NCBI RefSeq assembly: GCF_963677005.1
Contig: NZ_OY781616.1
Coordinates: 4,016,501-4,080,500 of the forward strand
Origin: Maridesulfovibrio sp.
GTDB taxonomy: Bacteria; Desulfobacterota; Desulfovibrionia; Desulfovibrionales; Desulfovibrionaceae
Direction: 5' to 3'
DNA length: 64,000 bases
The notes under the pieces were generated by a model that was given only the letters and a program-made list of their open reading frames with translations, searched no databases and was not told the DNA's origin. Below are positions 44,534-54,600 of the stretch, piece after piece (the stretch's first letter is position 1; each line of letters begins with the position of its first letter). The position numbers and the translations under genes are program-made.

Positions 44534-45301
44534 ATGAGTATCACCAAACTTGCAGATAAAATTAAAGAAGCCAACGCTCAAGGCCGGATCGGCCTTATCC
44601 CGTTTCTGCCCGGAGGATATCCGAGCCGAGACCGGTTCTGGAATGAAATCATGGAACTGGACGAAAACGGTGCGGACGTGATCGAGATAGGCATGCCCTT
44701 TTCCGATCCGGTTGCAGACGGACCGGTGGTTGAGGCCGCTTCCCTGAAGTGCCTTGAAGACGGCATCAATCTGAAATGGATTCTGGAAGGGCTGTCCGTG
44801 AACAGGGCGAAAATAAGCGCCGGTGTGCTGCTGATGGGTTATTACAATCCCGTCCTGAAGTACGGACTGGAAAAATTCGCCAAGGATGCCTGTGCTGCAG
44901 GGGTCAACGGATTGATCATTGCCGACCTGCCCTACGAGGAAGGAGTTGAATTCCGCGACCTGCTTGCAAAATATGATATTGCCCTGATCCCGCTGGTCGG
45001 ACTGAATACGAAAGCTGACCGCATGTCCCTTTATGCAAATGGCGGCAACGGATTCTGCTATTATGTCTCCGTGCTGGGAACCACCGGGGATCGCGATTCC
45101 CTGCCGGAAGAAATCAAAGATGGACTTGCTCAGGCCAAGGAAGTCTTCGACATTCCCGTGGCGCTGGGATTCGGTCTCAAGAATCCTTCACAGCTCGCGG
45201 CTCTGGACGGTCTTGTGGATGCCGCGGTCTTCGGATCGGCTCTTATCAGGCACATTGATTCCGGAAAAAGTTCCGCTGATTTCATGAAGGCCTGGAAATA
45301 A
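44534..45301 (+). CDS. trpA: tryptophan synthase alpha subunit
   Basis: Cleaves indole-3-glycerol phosphate and passes indole to TrpB through the tunnel. The 255-residue TIM barrel has LIPFLPGGYPSRDRF, ADVIEIGMPFSDPVADGPVVEAAS (both catalytic acids), GVLLMGYYNPVLKYG, GLIIADLPYEE and the phosphate loop YVSVLGTTGDR. Last gene of the supra-operon, followed by a strong terminator. Confidence 0.95.
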   Translation: MSITKLADKIKEANAQGRIGLIPFLPGGYPSRDRFWNEIMELDENGADVIEIGMPFSDPVADGPVVEAASLKCLEDGINLKWILEGLSVNRAKISAGVLLMGYYNPVLKYGLEKFAKDACAAGVNGLIIADLPYEEGVEFRDLLAKYDIALIPLVGLNTKADRMSLYANGGNGFCYYVSVLGTTGDRDSLPEEIKDGLAQAKEVFDIPVALGFGLKNPSQLAALDGLVDAAVFGSALIRHIDSGKSSADFMKAWK

Positions 45302-45312
45302 TTACGGTAAAG

Positions 45313-45348
45313 TCAGGGCTCCGGCAGAAAGATCTGCCGGAGCCCTGA
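45313..45348. terminator. terminator of the aromatic operon
   Basis: Perfect 16-bp stem, starting TCAGGGCTCC at 45313 and ending GGAGCCCTGA at 45348, with an AAGA loop, followed on the plus strand by TTTATT. The minus-strand GNAT gene ends 36 bases away, so it may serve both directions. Confidence 0.85.
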
Positions 45349-45383
45349 TTTATTATAGAACGATTCCTGAGGGCACAACCTGG

Positions 45384-45809
45384 TTATTTCAGATAACCCC
45401 TTTCCGTCATTCCCTGAGCATCCTTGAAATTTCCCATTGCCGTGAGCATGGTCCTGAATCCAAGCTTATCGTAAAATCCTTCCTTGCCCGGCACGGCGAA
45501 GAGAATGACGTTGAGCGGCTCCAGTTTTTTCATGGCCGCGGTCATAATCATTCTGCCTATCCCTTTGGATTGATATTCCGGAAGCACACAAAGGTCGTAA
45601 ATTACGCCGTTGTATTCTCCGTCCGTTATCGCCCGTGCAAAGCCGATTGTTTTTGCTCCGTCCTTGGCAAAGCAGACCAGTTCGCTGTTTTCAGCTGCGC
45701 GGCGGAGTTTTTCCGGTTCTCTGGTGCCGAGGGGGGCTTTTTCGAATATTGTCGAGATTTCCTTCCAGTCTATGCCGTCCAGTTCGTGACTGATAATTAT
45801 ACTGCTCAT
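45384..45809 (-). CDS. GNAT-family N-acetyltransferase
   Basis: A 141-residue acetyl-CoA-dependent acyltransferase. The fold is shown by IGFARAITDGEYNGVIYDLCVLPEYQSKGIGRMIM, where Q-S-K-G-I-G is the acetyl-CoA pyrophosphate loop, and by FYDKLGFRT near the C-terminus. The substrate cannot be predicted. It overlaps the preceding solute-binding gene by four bases (ATGA) and is the last gene of the response regulator-kinase-binding protein unit. Confidence 0.85.
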   Translation of the reverse strand: MSSIIISHELDGIDWKEISTIFEKAPLGTREPEKLRRAAENSELVCFAKDGAKTIGFARAITDGEYNGVIYDLCVLPEYQSKGIGRMIMTAAMKKLEPLNVILFAVPGKEGFYDKLGFRTMLTAMGNFKDAQGMTERGYLK

Positions 45810-46714
45810 TTAGTTACCTGAGGCTTTGATTTGCCGGGAGCATCCTGCGGCATGGTCTCATTATCGGAATATATGACTTTCCAGTTCCGCACTCTTTCGT
45901 CCTTTAACCCCGCCTGATAGAGAGCTTTTTGAATGATTCCTTTTTGCCGCAAGATTTTAAGGCCGCGTTCAAGTGCTTCGTAAATGGCTTTCCCGTCCGG
46001 ATGCGTTTTTGAAACCATGAAATGCCGACTGTTGGGGAACAGCACTTTTATTCCTTTTACCGGGTAAAGTTTGTGTCCGTTTATGGCGTGGAGCATATCC
46101 GGTTCCCTGGCGAATTCAAGCAGAGTGAAATCCGCACGTTTTTTCCCCATCATCTTAAGAAGCAGTTCGTAGCGCGGCGCTGTTTCAATCTTGGGAAAAC
46201 CCATTTTTTTCAGGGTCATGATGTCTATGGTCCAGGACATTTCAGTCAGAGGAACAAGCTGGAGAAGTTCGTTCATGTCCGGTTTCGCCTTCAGCAAGGG
46301 AGAGTCCTTATGGGTATAGATTCCCTTTTCAAAATCTCCTCTGCCTATAAAAGGTTCAGTCTTGTATACGGAATAGTCAAAATCATCTTCCCACATATCG
46401 GTCGCCAGCAGAGGAATTTTCCCTCTTTTCACCTCTGCTATGCATCGGGTGAGGTTCGGAAACTGGACGAACCTTATCTCGGCATCCATGCCACCGGCAT
46501 GAAGTGCCTGATTGAGTATAAGCAGGGCAAGGGCGGGGCGGGTCGCGAAGGTTGATTTGAAATCAGTTATCTTCAGCGGATCCCCGCCTTTTTCTTTTAC
46601 AAGGGACAGGTAATTGGATTCCGTGCTTTCCACGCCGGTCAGATAAATTATCTTTCCGGCCATGGTTTCGATAGGAAGCGCTACCAACAGCAGCATAAAC
46701 AGAAGTATTTTCAT
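45806..46714 (-). CDS. periplasmic solute-binding protein (SBP_bac_3-like), no ABC partner
   Basis: A 302-residue exported protein with signal peptide MKILLFMLLLVALPIETMAG and a type II periplasmic-binding fold: FATRPALALLILNQALHAGGMDAEIRFVQFPNLTRCIAEVKRGKIPLLATDMW, then GIYTHKDSPLL and FMVSKTHPDGKAIYEALERGLKIL. Such proteins usually feed ABC importers of amino acids, but no permease or ATPase is nearby. It directly follows the histidine kinase gene (44-base gap), so a role in signal capture for that kinase is possible. Confidence 0.75.
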   Translation of the reverse strand: MKILLFMLLLVALPIETMAGKIIYLTGVESTESNYLSLVKEKGGDPLKITDFKSTFATRPALALLILNQALHAGGMDAEIRFVQFPNLTRCIAEVKRGKIPLLATDMWEDDFDYSVYKTEPFIGRGDFEKGIYTHKDSPLLKAKPDMNELLQLVPLTEMSWTIDIMTLKKMGFPKIETAPRYELLLKMMGKKRADFTLLEFAREPDMLHAINGHKLYPVKGIKVLFPNSRHFMVSKTHPDGKAIYEALERGLKILRQKGIIQKALYQAGLKDERVRNWKVIYSDNETMPQDAPGKSKPQVTK

Positions 46715-46758
46715 TCAGACACATCTTTTTTGGGTGTTTCGATACGAATCTACATCAG

Positions 46759-48132
46759 TTATGTCGGGATTTCCACAATAATCGTGAATCCTTTGCTGCT
46801 GTTTGCGGCTCTTATACTCCCGCCGTGTATACCGGTTATTTTTCTGGCAGCGGCCAGCCCCAGTCCTGAGCCGGGAAGCTCCTGTCCTTTCAGCCGGTGA
46901 AAAGGATTGAATATTTCCTCAAGGTCTTCTTCGGTCAGGGGAGGGTGGGTGTTGGCAACTTCAATGTGCGCGGTATTGTCCTCTTCTTTCAAGCTTATTG
47001 AAACATCTCCGTCCGGATCTGTGTATTTGAAAGCGTTGCCCAGAATATTGTCCAGCACCACAGTGAGGGCATTGCGGTTGCAGTTGCCGGTCTTGACGTC
47101 TTCAAGATGCAGCTCGATAGAAATCCGGTTTCTCGTTGCAATGTGGCTGTACTGGCTGATCAGGTCTTCGATTATGGCTTTAAGGTCGGCGGTTTCGTTC
47201 ATTGCCGGAAGTTTGTGTATATCCAGCTTTGAAAATTTTATAATTTTACCGATCAGTTCATCCATATGGCTTATCTCGAACTGCATGCCGTTTATAAAAC
47301 CTTCGCAGCCGGGCGAGCCGTTCTCTTCTATCTTTTCCTTGAGCATCTCCAGCGAGATGCGCATTCTGGCCAGCGGACTGCGTAGTTCGTGCGACACATT
47401 CGCCGTCAGTTCGCGGCTTGATTTGACCATTTTTTCCAGTTCTTCGGCCATGTGATTGAAGGCCGTCCCGAGTTCGGCGATTTCGTCCCGGCCTTTGATC
47501 CTGACCCTTTGTTTCAGGTCCCCCCGGCCCATTCGCGAGGCCGAAACGGTCAGTTCCTTCACCGGACTTATCATGCGTCGCGATACGGGGATGAGAAACA
47601 GTGCCGCAAGCACTATGAGCACAATCTGTGAACGCATGAACCACACATCTTCATTGAATTTCGGGATGGAGTGGAAGACGTGGTATGTGTACGGGTAGCC
47701 GCGAGGCTTTGAGGATGTGTATAAACCGTAGACGCTTTTCAGCCCGGCAACTTTTTTCTTGTATATGTAGGCTCCTTCCATTGATTTAACCGCTTCTCCG
47801 GAGGTCCAGTCGTGCATGTCCGGAATTGTTTCCGTGGATGAAGCAACCAGTTCTCCGTATGGTCCGGTTATCCAGATGTCCGCCTGAATGGATCTGCCCA
47901 GCGTCTGCAGCAGGGTGGTCAGATCACTGTGCCGAGTTTCTGCAGCCGGGTCGGTTTGTTCCATATTCATCTCGGCAAGGTTTTTTACCGTGATCAGCTG
48001 TCGTTCCATATGGCTGACTCTGGGACTCTGGGACCAGGAAAGAGTCATGAACCAGAACAGGATCAGTTCGGAAAGTATGAGTACCAGCATGAAGGCCAGA
48101 AAAAATTTCAGATAAAGTCGGCTTATTTTCAT
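46759..48132 (-). CDS. sensor histidine kinase (CpxA-like)
   Basis: A 457-residue inner-membrane kinase. One helix (about 7-33) and another (about 165-187) flank a periplasmic sensor of about 130 residues. A HAMP domain follows (RRMISPVKELTVSASRMGRGDL), then a HisKA domain with phosphoacceptor His in TANVSHELRSPLARMRISLEML and a HATPase_c domain with N box DNILGNAFKYTDPDG and G2 region GSGLGLAAARKITGIHGG. The start at 48132 overlaps the response regulator stop by four bases (ATGA); an earlier ATG exists eleven codons upstream. The partner is the regulator at 48129-48836. Confidence 0.9.
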   Translation of the reverse strand: MKISRLYLKFFLAFMLVLILSELILFWFMTLSWSQSPRVSHMERQLITVKNLAEMNMEQTDPAAETRHSDLTTLLQTLGRSIQADIWITGPYGELVASSTETIPDMHDWTSGEAVKSMEGAYIYKKKVAGLKSVYGLYTSSKPRGYPYTYHVFHSIPKFNEDVWFMRSQIVLIVLAALFLIPVSRRMISPVKELTVSASRMGRGDLKQRVRIKGRDEIAELGTAFNHMAEELEKMVKSSRELTANVSHELRSPLARMRISLEMLKEKIEENGSPGCEGFINGMQFEISHMDELIGKIIKFSKLDIHKLPAMNETADLKAIIEDLISQYSHIATRNRISIELHLEDVKTGNCNRNALTVVLDNILGNAFKYTDPDGDVSISLKEEDNTAHIEVANTHPPLTEEDLEEIFNPFHRLKGQELPGSGLGLAAARKITGIHGGSIRAANSSKGFTIIVEIPT

Positions 48133-48836
48133 TTTTCGCTCACGAACATATAACCGGTTCCCCATACCGTTTTGATGCGTGATTCATGGTCCGGATACGG
48201 TTTGAGTATTGCCCGCAGTTTGCTTATGTGCACGTCTATTGATCTGTCAAAGGCATTGAAATCCTTACCCCATACCGAAGTCATCAGATCATCTCTGGTC
48301 AGCGGGCGGTCGGGGTTTTCCATCAGGGCTTTGAGCAGCTTGAATTCCGTGGAGGAAAGTTCCAGAGATTCTCCATTGATTTCAAGCTTCTGGTAGGTCA
48401 TGTGCAGGATTATGTCTGCGACCCTCAACTGTCCGGTTGAAGGTTCGGAAACATGGTCCGGTTCATTGGCCCTTCTGAGCACCGCTTTTATTCTGGCCAG
48501 CAGTTCCCGCGGATTGAAAGGCTTGGAGATGTAATCGTCCGCTCCGAGTTCCAGCCCCACTATGCGGTCGGTGTCCTCGCCCTTGGCGGTGAGCATTATG
48601 ACCGGCACATTGGAGTGGGGCCGAAGGTCGCGCAGAACTTCGAGTCCGTCCTTGCCCGGCATCATGATGTCCAGAATGACTATTTCGGGCGGTTTTGTCC
48701 TTATTTCGTCCAACAGGCCCTCCCCGGAGGGCAGGGTGTTGACCGTATAGCCGTAACCTTCAAGGTACTGGGTAAGCAGTTCCCTGAGTTTGGCATCATC
48801 GTCCACTATCAGTACCGGATGTTCTTTTTCCATCAT
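48129..48836 (-). CDS. OmpR/CpxR-family response regulator
   Basis: A 235-residue two-component regulator. The receiver domain (about 1-120) has the acidic pair in LIVDDDAKLRE, the phosphoacceptor Asp in PEIVILDIMMPGKDG, Thr in MLTAKGED and Lys in YISKPFNPREL. The C-terminal winged helix (about 140-232) has SLELSSTEFKLLKALMENPDRPLTRDDLM and IDVHISKLRAIL. The gene starts the minus-strand unit and is divergent from the RND efflux operon, which is its probable target. Confidence 0.92.
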   Translation of the reverse strand: MMEKEHPVLIVDDDAKLRELLTQYLEGYGYTVNTLPSGEGLLDEIRTKPPEIVILDIMMPGKDGLEVLRDLRPHSNVPVIMLTAKGEDTDRIVGLELGADDYISKPFNPRELLARIKAVLRRANEPDHVSEPSTGQLRVADIILHMTYQKLEINGESLELSSTEFKLLKALMENPDRPLTRDDLMTSVWGKDFNAFDRSIDVHISKLRAILKPYPDHESRIKTVWGTGYMFVSEK

Positions 48837-48889
48837 TTCCTGTTACCCGTGCGGCTCCGCATGAGAAAGGGTCTGTAACCTGTTTTTAC

Positions 48890-48903
48890 AATTGTTAACA
48901 ATT
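48890..48903. promoter_or_regulatory. palindrome in the divergent promoter region
   Basis: A perfect 14-bp palindrome AATTGTTAACAATT lies in the 144-base gap between the response regulator and the efflux operon, in an AT-rich stretch that must contain both promoters. It is a candidate operator. OmpR-type proteins normally bind direct repeats, so another regulator is also possible. Confidence 0.4.
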
Positions 48904-48980
48904 TTTAGCATCAGACTAAAACTATTTAACCTCCATGCAGTTATTAAATTTGAAAATGTAATGCAATGGAGAATCCCTTA

Positions 48981-50474
48981 ATGTTGCCTTCCAAACTGAA
49001 AATTTTGACTCTCTGCGTGCTGACGGCCTTTCTGCTCTCGGCATGCTCTCCGTTCAAGCCTGATCCCCGCGACGGGATGACGCTCGGGCTGCCCATGCAG
49101 TATTCCCTTTATTCAGCCGAGCCTCCGCAGCCGGGAAAATGGTGGGAGAAATTCAATAATCCGGACCTCAATAAACTGGTTGAGGAAGCTCTGGACGCGA
49201 ACTTCGATGTACGCACCGCCTGGGCTAAACTCCGCCAGCTGCGGGCCACGGCAGTAAAGTCGCGGGCCGATCTTTATCCCAAGCTGAACGGCGAAGGTTC
49301 CTACAAGGATGCCCGTTCCGGCAACGATGGTACCGAGGGCAAAAAAGGCTCAACCTATACCGATACCCACAAGCTGGGATTATCCGCTTCTTATGAATTT
49401 GACCTCTGGGGCAAGATAGAGGCCCAGTCCGCGTCCGGCGAATTGAATTATCTGGCCTCGCGCGAAGACGTGAACACCGCAGCCATGACAGTGGCCTCGG
49501 AAGTTGTCACCCGTTGGATAAATATCCAGCTGCAACGCCAGAAGAAAGCCATCCTCAAGAAACAGCTCGAAACAAACGAAACTTATCTGGAACTTATTGA
49601 ACTCCGCTTCCGCAACTCTCTGGCCACGGCACTCGATGTCTATCAGCAGCGCGAAACAGTGGCCCGTACCAAGGCTCTTATTCCTCCTGTGGAATCAACG
49701 GAGCAGCTGCTTCTGCATGAACTTGCTCTGCTGCTGGGGCGTCCGGCCGGCAGTATTTACGTCAAGACCGCTCCATATCCGGACCTTCCGAAAATGCCGG
49801 GACTGGGCATTCCGTTAGACCTGATGGCCAATCGTCCTGATGTCCGTTCGGCAGGGCTGGCCCTGAAGTCCTCGGACTGGGCCGTAACGGCCGCACGCGC
49901 AGACCGGCTGCCGACTCTCAGCCTTTCCGGTGAAGCTGCATTGTCCAGCATACAGCTGGCCAACATCTTTTCCGGCTGGATGACTTCGCTGACCGCCTCG
50001 CTGGTCGGGCCTATTTTCGACGGCTATGAACGCGAAGCCGAAGTGGAACGCACCAGAGCGGTGGTTGATGAAAAACTGCTGGCCTACAAGGAGACCGTTT
50101 ATACGGCCTTCAAGGAAGTTCAGGATGCTCTGGTGCAGGAAAAATGGCAGCACGAGTACATCAAAGCCCGCAAGAATCAGTTGGAAGCGGCCAGAATCAA
50201 CCTGCAGGAAGCCGGTTCTCGCTATCTGCAGGGGCTTGACGATTACCTGCCTGTTCTCAACGCTCTGGTCAGTGTGCAGGAACTTGAAACCAGCATTGCG
50301 GAGGATGAAGCCAACCTGCGCAATTACAGGATCGCTCTTTACAGGGCCCTTGGCGGTTCCTGGACGAACAGCCTGACTGATGCCGCGGAACTGAAGCCGG
50401 AAAGCGATGATGAAGTTGCTGTTGCCGCTGCCGCAAAACTGGAAACAGAAAAATCTCCTGAAAGCGGGGAATAG
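48981..50474 (+). CDS. outer-membrane efflux lipoprotein (NodT/OprM-type TolC family)
   Basis: Outer-membrane channel of the tripartite efflux pump, 497 residues. The signal ends in the lipobox LLSAC, giving an acylated Cys. Two OEP repeats are seen: WWEKFNNPDLNKLVEEALDANFDVRTAWAKLRQLRA for the first, and DRLPTLSLSGEAALSS...GPIFDGYEREAEVERTRA for the second. DLMANRPDVRSAGLALKSS is typical of the NodT subfamily. The start at 48981 has GGAG upstream; the frame opens five codons earlier. It is followed after three bases by the adaptor gene. Confidence 0.92.
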   Translation: MLPSKLKILTLCVLTAFLLSACSPFKPDPRDGMTLGLPMQYSLYSAEPPQPGKWWEKFNNPDLNKLVEEALDANFDVRTAWAKLRQLRATAVKSRADLYPKLNGEGSYKDARSGNDGTEGKKGSTYTDTHKLGLSASYEFDLWGKIEAQSASGELNYLASREDVNTAAMTVASEVVTRWINIQLQRQKKAILKKQLETNETYLELIELRFRNSLATALDVYQQRETVARTKALIPPVESTEQLLLHELALLLGRPAGSIYVKTAPYPDLPKMPGLGIPLDLMANRPDVRSAGLALKSSDWAVTAARADRLPTLSLSGEAALSSIQLANIFSGWMTSLTASLVGPIFDGYEREAEVERTRAVVDEKLLAYKETVYTAFKEVQDALVQEKWQHEYIKARKNQLEAARINLQEAGSRYLQGLDDYLPVLNALVSVQELETSIAEDEANLRNYRIALYRALGGSWTNSLTDAAELKPESDDEVAVAAAAKLETEKSPESGE

Positions 50475-50477
50475 AAT

Positions 50478-51695
50478 ATGACCAAAAAATTTATGTATTA
50501 TGTCAAACAGATCGGATTGAAGGGGGTAGTTCCCCTGCTTATTCTTGTCCTGGCTGTGGTCGGGGCCAGAATGATCATAAAAACCAAACCGGTAGCCAAG
50601 AAAAGACCTCCGGTTGTCACCGCCCCGCTGGTCAACACAAGGATTCTGGCATCTCAGACCTACGAGGTCTGGACTCCGGTCATGGGTACGGTGGAAGCGG
50701 CAAGGGAGATTACTCTTGAACCGGAAGTGGCCGGAAGGGTTGTCGAGGTCAGCGAATCCTTTATTCCCGGTGGACACCTGAAAAAGGGCGAGCAGGTTCT
50801 GCGCATAGACCCGATGGACTATGAACTTGCCGTTAAACAGCAGGAAGCCGTGGTCGTTGAGGCGGAATACAACCTCAAAGTGGAAAGCGGGTATCAGCGG
50901 GTGGCAGGCAGAGAGTGGAAGCTGCTCAAAAAGTCTTCCGGCGGGACAGCGCAGGAGGCGGAACTGGCCTTGCGCAAACCGCACCTGCAAAAAGCTCAGG
51001 CAGACCTCTCTTCCTCCAAGGCAAAACTTCAGCAGGCCCGGATAGATCTTGACCGCACCAGCGTGCGTGTCCCGTTTTCCTGCATGGTGCTGGACAAGAG
51101 TGCCGACCTTGGAGCCTATCTCAGCCTCAATGAATCCATAGGAAGTATTGTCGGGACTGACGAGTTCTGGGTGATGGTTTCCGTTCCGGTCGACCGTCTC
51201 AACCGCATTGCGATTCCCTCTGCGGCAAACGGGTTCAAAGGGTCGCGGGCCCGCGTAGTGGTCGGCTCCGGCAGCGATACCTTCGAGCGTGAAGGTGAAG
51301 TGCTGCGTCTTCTTCCCTCTCTTGAATCCAAGGGACGCATGGCCAGAATCATCGTTTCCGTGAAAGATCCTCTGAATCTCGGCGGTGACGGAACGCATCC
51401 GATGCTGCTCGGCAGCTATGTCAACGTGTACATCGATTCCGGAAAACTGGATAACGTGATCGCCATTCCCCGCTCCGCCTTCCGCGACAACGATACCATC
51501 TGGATAATGAAGGACGGCGGCACACTGGACATCCGCAGCGTAAATCCTGTCTGGCGTGATCTGGATAACATCTATCTGGCAAGCGGCGTAAGCTCCGGTG
51601 AAAAACTCGTTGTTACCGATATTTCCGCACCACTGCAGGGCATGGGATTGCGCGAAAACGTTCAGAAAGCCGAAAAGGTGAACAACGATGGCTGA
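50478..51695 (+). CDS. RND efflux periplasmic adaptor (membrane fusion protein)
   Basis: A 405-residue adaptor linking the inner-membrane pump to the outer-membrane channel. One N-terminal helix (about 16-34), a lipoyl-like half (VMGTVEAAREITLEPEVAGRVVEVSESF...GGHLKKGEQVLRIDPMDYELAV), a coiled-coil hairpin (about 120-185), the second lipoyl half (ARIDLDRTSVRVPFSCMVLDKSADLGAYLSL) and a beta-barrel/MP domain follow in order. It overlaps the pump gene by eight bases. Confidence 0.92.
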   Translation: MTKKFMYYVKQIGLKGVVPLLILVLAVVGARMIIKTKPVAKKRPPVVTAPLVNTRILASQTYEVWTPVMGTVEAAREITLEPEVAGRVVEVSESFIPGGHLKKGEQVLRIDPMDYELAVKQQEAVVVEAEYNLKVESGYQRVAGREWKLLKKSSGGTAQEAELALRKPHLQKAQADLSSSKAKLQQARIDLDRTSVRVPFSCMVLDKSADLGAYLSLNESIGSIVGTDEFWVMVSVPVDRLNRIAIPSAANGFKGSRARVVVGSGSDTFEREGEVLRLLPSLESKGRMARIIVSVKDPLNLGGDGTHPMLLGSYVNVYIDSGKLDNVIAIPRSAFRDNDTIWIMKDGGTLDIRSVNPVWRDLDNIYLASGVSSGEKLVVTDISAPLQGMGLRENVQKAEKVNNDG

Positions 51696-54600
51696 TCAGA
51701 ACAAAAAAGGCGGCGCCATAGCATGGATGGCCGGTAACCCGGTCGCCTCCAACCTGCTGATGATCATTCTGCTGGTCGGCGGGCTGGTTATGGGCTTCAA
51801 TATCAAGCAGGAAGTCTTTCCTGAATTTTCGACAGACACTGTAACCGTAAGTGTCGCTTATTCCGGCGCGAGTCCGGAAGAGGTCGAGCAGGGCATTGTC
51901 CTCGCAATCGAAGAGGGGGTAATGGGGCTCGACGGGGTGAAGGAAGTCTCCAGTTCTGCGGCCGAGGGTTCCGCCACCGTAACGGTTGAGGCCATCGAAG
52001 GATATGATCTGCAGAAGCTCAGTCAGGATATAAAAAGCGAAGTGGACCGCATAACCTCGTTCCCTGAGGAGTCCGAAGACCCGGTAATCAGCATTTCTTC
52101 CCATAAACGCGGGGTGCTCTCACTGATGGTTTACGGTGATGCATCTCCTCTGGCTCTGCGTAAAGTGGCCGAGCAGTTGCGCGAGGATCTGATCAATGAT
52201 CCCGGCATAACCCAGGTGGAACTGACCGAGGCCAGCGGGCTGCAGGTTACCATTGAAATTCCGCAGGACAAGCTCAGGGCTTACGGATTGACCCTTGCTG
52301 ATGTGGCCGACACCATAGGCAAAACCGCTGTGGAACTTCCCGGCGGCGGAATCAAGACCGAAGGCGGCGAAATACTGGTGCGGTTCAAGGAACGCCGGGA
52401 TTATGCCCGCGAATTTGCCCGCGTACCCATTGTCACGGAAGAAGATGGAACACAGGTGCTGCTTGAAGATGTGGCCGTGGTCAAGGAGGATTTTCAGAAC
52501 GAGGACATAGTAACTTCTTTTGACGGCAAACCGGCTGTCCGTATCGAGGTCTACCGCATTGGCGACCAGACTCCCATAGGGGTTTCCGAGGCCGTGCATA
52601 AGCGGCTGGAAGCCTTCAACCGCAGTCTGCCCAAGGGTGTTCATGTTGCCGTGCGAAATGATTTTTCGGATGTATTCCGGCAGCGCATGGACCTGCTTTT
52701 GAACAACGCCTACATGGGGCTGGGGCTGGTCTTCATCTGTCTGGCTCTTTTTCTTGAACCCCGGCTGGCCTTCTGGGTTGCCATGGGTATTCCTATCTCC
52801 TTTCTCGGCGGTATGCTCATCCTCACTCCGTCTGGCGCCAGCGTAAACATGATATCCATGTTCGCTTTCATCATAACCCTCGGTATTGTCGTGGACGATG
52901 CCATTGTGGTCGGTGAAAACGTCTACACCATGCGTCAGCAGGGGATGAGTTGGACTGATGCCGCCTGCGAGGGAGCCAAAAGGATTGCCATGCCGGTTGT
53001 GTTCAGCGTGCTGACCAACATTGTGGCGTTCATGCCCATGTTTTTCGTGCCCGGAGTCATGGGCAAAATCTTCAAGGTTATCCCTCTTGTAGTCGTCAGC
53101 GTGTTTACCATTTCCCTTGTGGAATCACTCTTTGTGCTGCCTGCCCATCTGGGCCATGGCAGCGAGCGCAAACCCGGAAAAATAATGAGTTTTGTCCTGC
53201 GTTATCAGCAGGTCATTTCAAACGGGCTGCTTAAATTCATTAACAAAATCTACAGGCCTTTTCTTGATCGGGCCGTTACCTGGCGATATATGACAGTCGC
53301 TCTCGGGCTGGCCTGCCTGATAGTGTCCTTCGCTTTCATCAAGAGCGGACGCCTGGGCTTCACTCTTTTCCCGAAAATTGAATCCGATTACGCATACCTT
53401 ACTGTCGACCTTCCTTACGGTACGGCTCTGGAAGTTACGCAGAAGATTCAAGGCAAGGCTGTTTCCGCAGCCGAAGAGATTGCTGCTGAAAACGGCGGCG
53501 AAACTCTGGTTGAAGGTATTTATTCCAAGATCGGAGGCTCCGGCAGAAGGGGAACCAGCGGAAGCCACGTGCTCAAGGTGCAGGTCTTCCTGACCGATGC
53601 CGACATCAGGCCCATTTCCACTGACGAATTCGTACGGAAATGGAGGACAAGGCTGGGGCCGATTCCGGGCGCGGAATCCGTGCTGTTCGAATCGGACAGG
53701 GGCGGACCGGGATCAGGCGGATCGCTTGAAATTGAGCTCAGTCACAGTGACATCGAGGTGCTCAAGAAGGCTTCCGCGGATCTGGCAAAGGCGTTGAGCA
53801 CCTATCCGAAAGTTAAGGACATAGACCCCGGATATTCTCCGGGCAAAAGACAGCTCGACTTTGAGCTGCTTCCCGCAGGCCGCAGTCTGGGGCTTACCTC
53901 CCAGAGCGTAGGCAAGCAGATACGCGCTTCCTATTATGGAGCGGAAGTGCTCAGGCAGCAGCGCGGCAGGAACGAAGTCAAGGTTATGGTCCGTCTGCCG
54001 GAAGCAGAGCGCGAGTCCAGATACGACTTCGAGGAACTCATGATCCGGACCCCGGACGGTACGGACGTACCCCTGCGCGAAGTGGTAAAAATAAAGGAAG
54101 GCCGGGCCTACACCACCATCGACCGCCGCAACGGCCGCCGGGTAGTCTCTGTTGAGGCTGATGTTACCCCCCGCAAGGAGACTTCACAGATACTTGCCGA
54201 TGTCACCGCAAATGTGATGCCCCAGCTGAAGGCCGATTATCCCGGTCTGGGCTATTCCTTTGAAGGCCGACAGGCCGACATGCAGGAAAGTACCGACAGC
54301 CTGATTACCGGTTTGATGATGGCCATGCTGGTTATCTATGCCCTGCTGGCCATACCGTTCAGGAGCTACTTCCAGCCTCTCATCGTCATGCTCTGCATAC
54401 CATTCGGCATAGTCGGGGCGGTAATCGGGCACATCCTGCTCGGGTACAGCCTGAGCCTGATGAGTCTGTTCGGTATCGTCGCCCTCAGCGGTGTTGTGGT
54501 CAACGATTCGCTGGTGTTCATTGATTACGTGAATATTCAGCGGCGCAAGGGACATTGCGCCTATGATGCTGTTCTGGAAGCCGGAACAGCCCGTTTCCGG

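Noticed and set aside
49815-51398. A 527-codon open frame on the minus strand
   Set aside because: Antisense to the outer-membrane channel and adaptor genes of the RND operon; composition follows the mirror of those genes.
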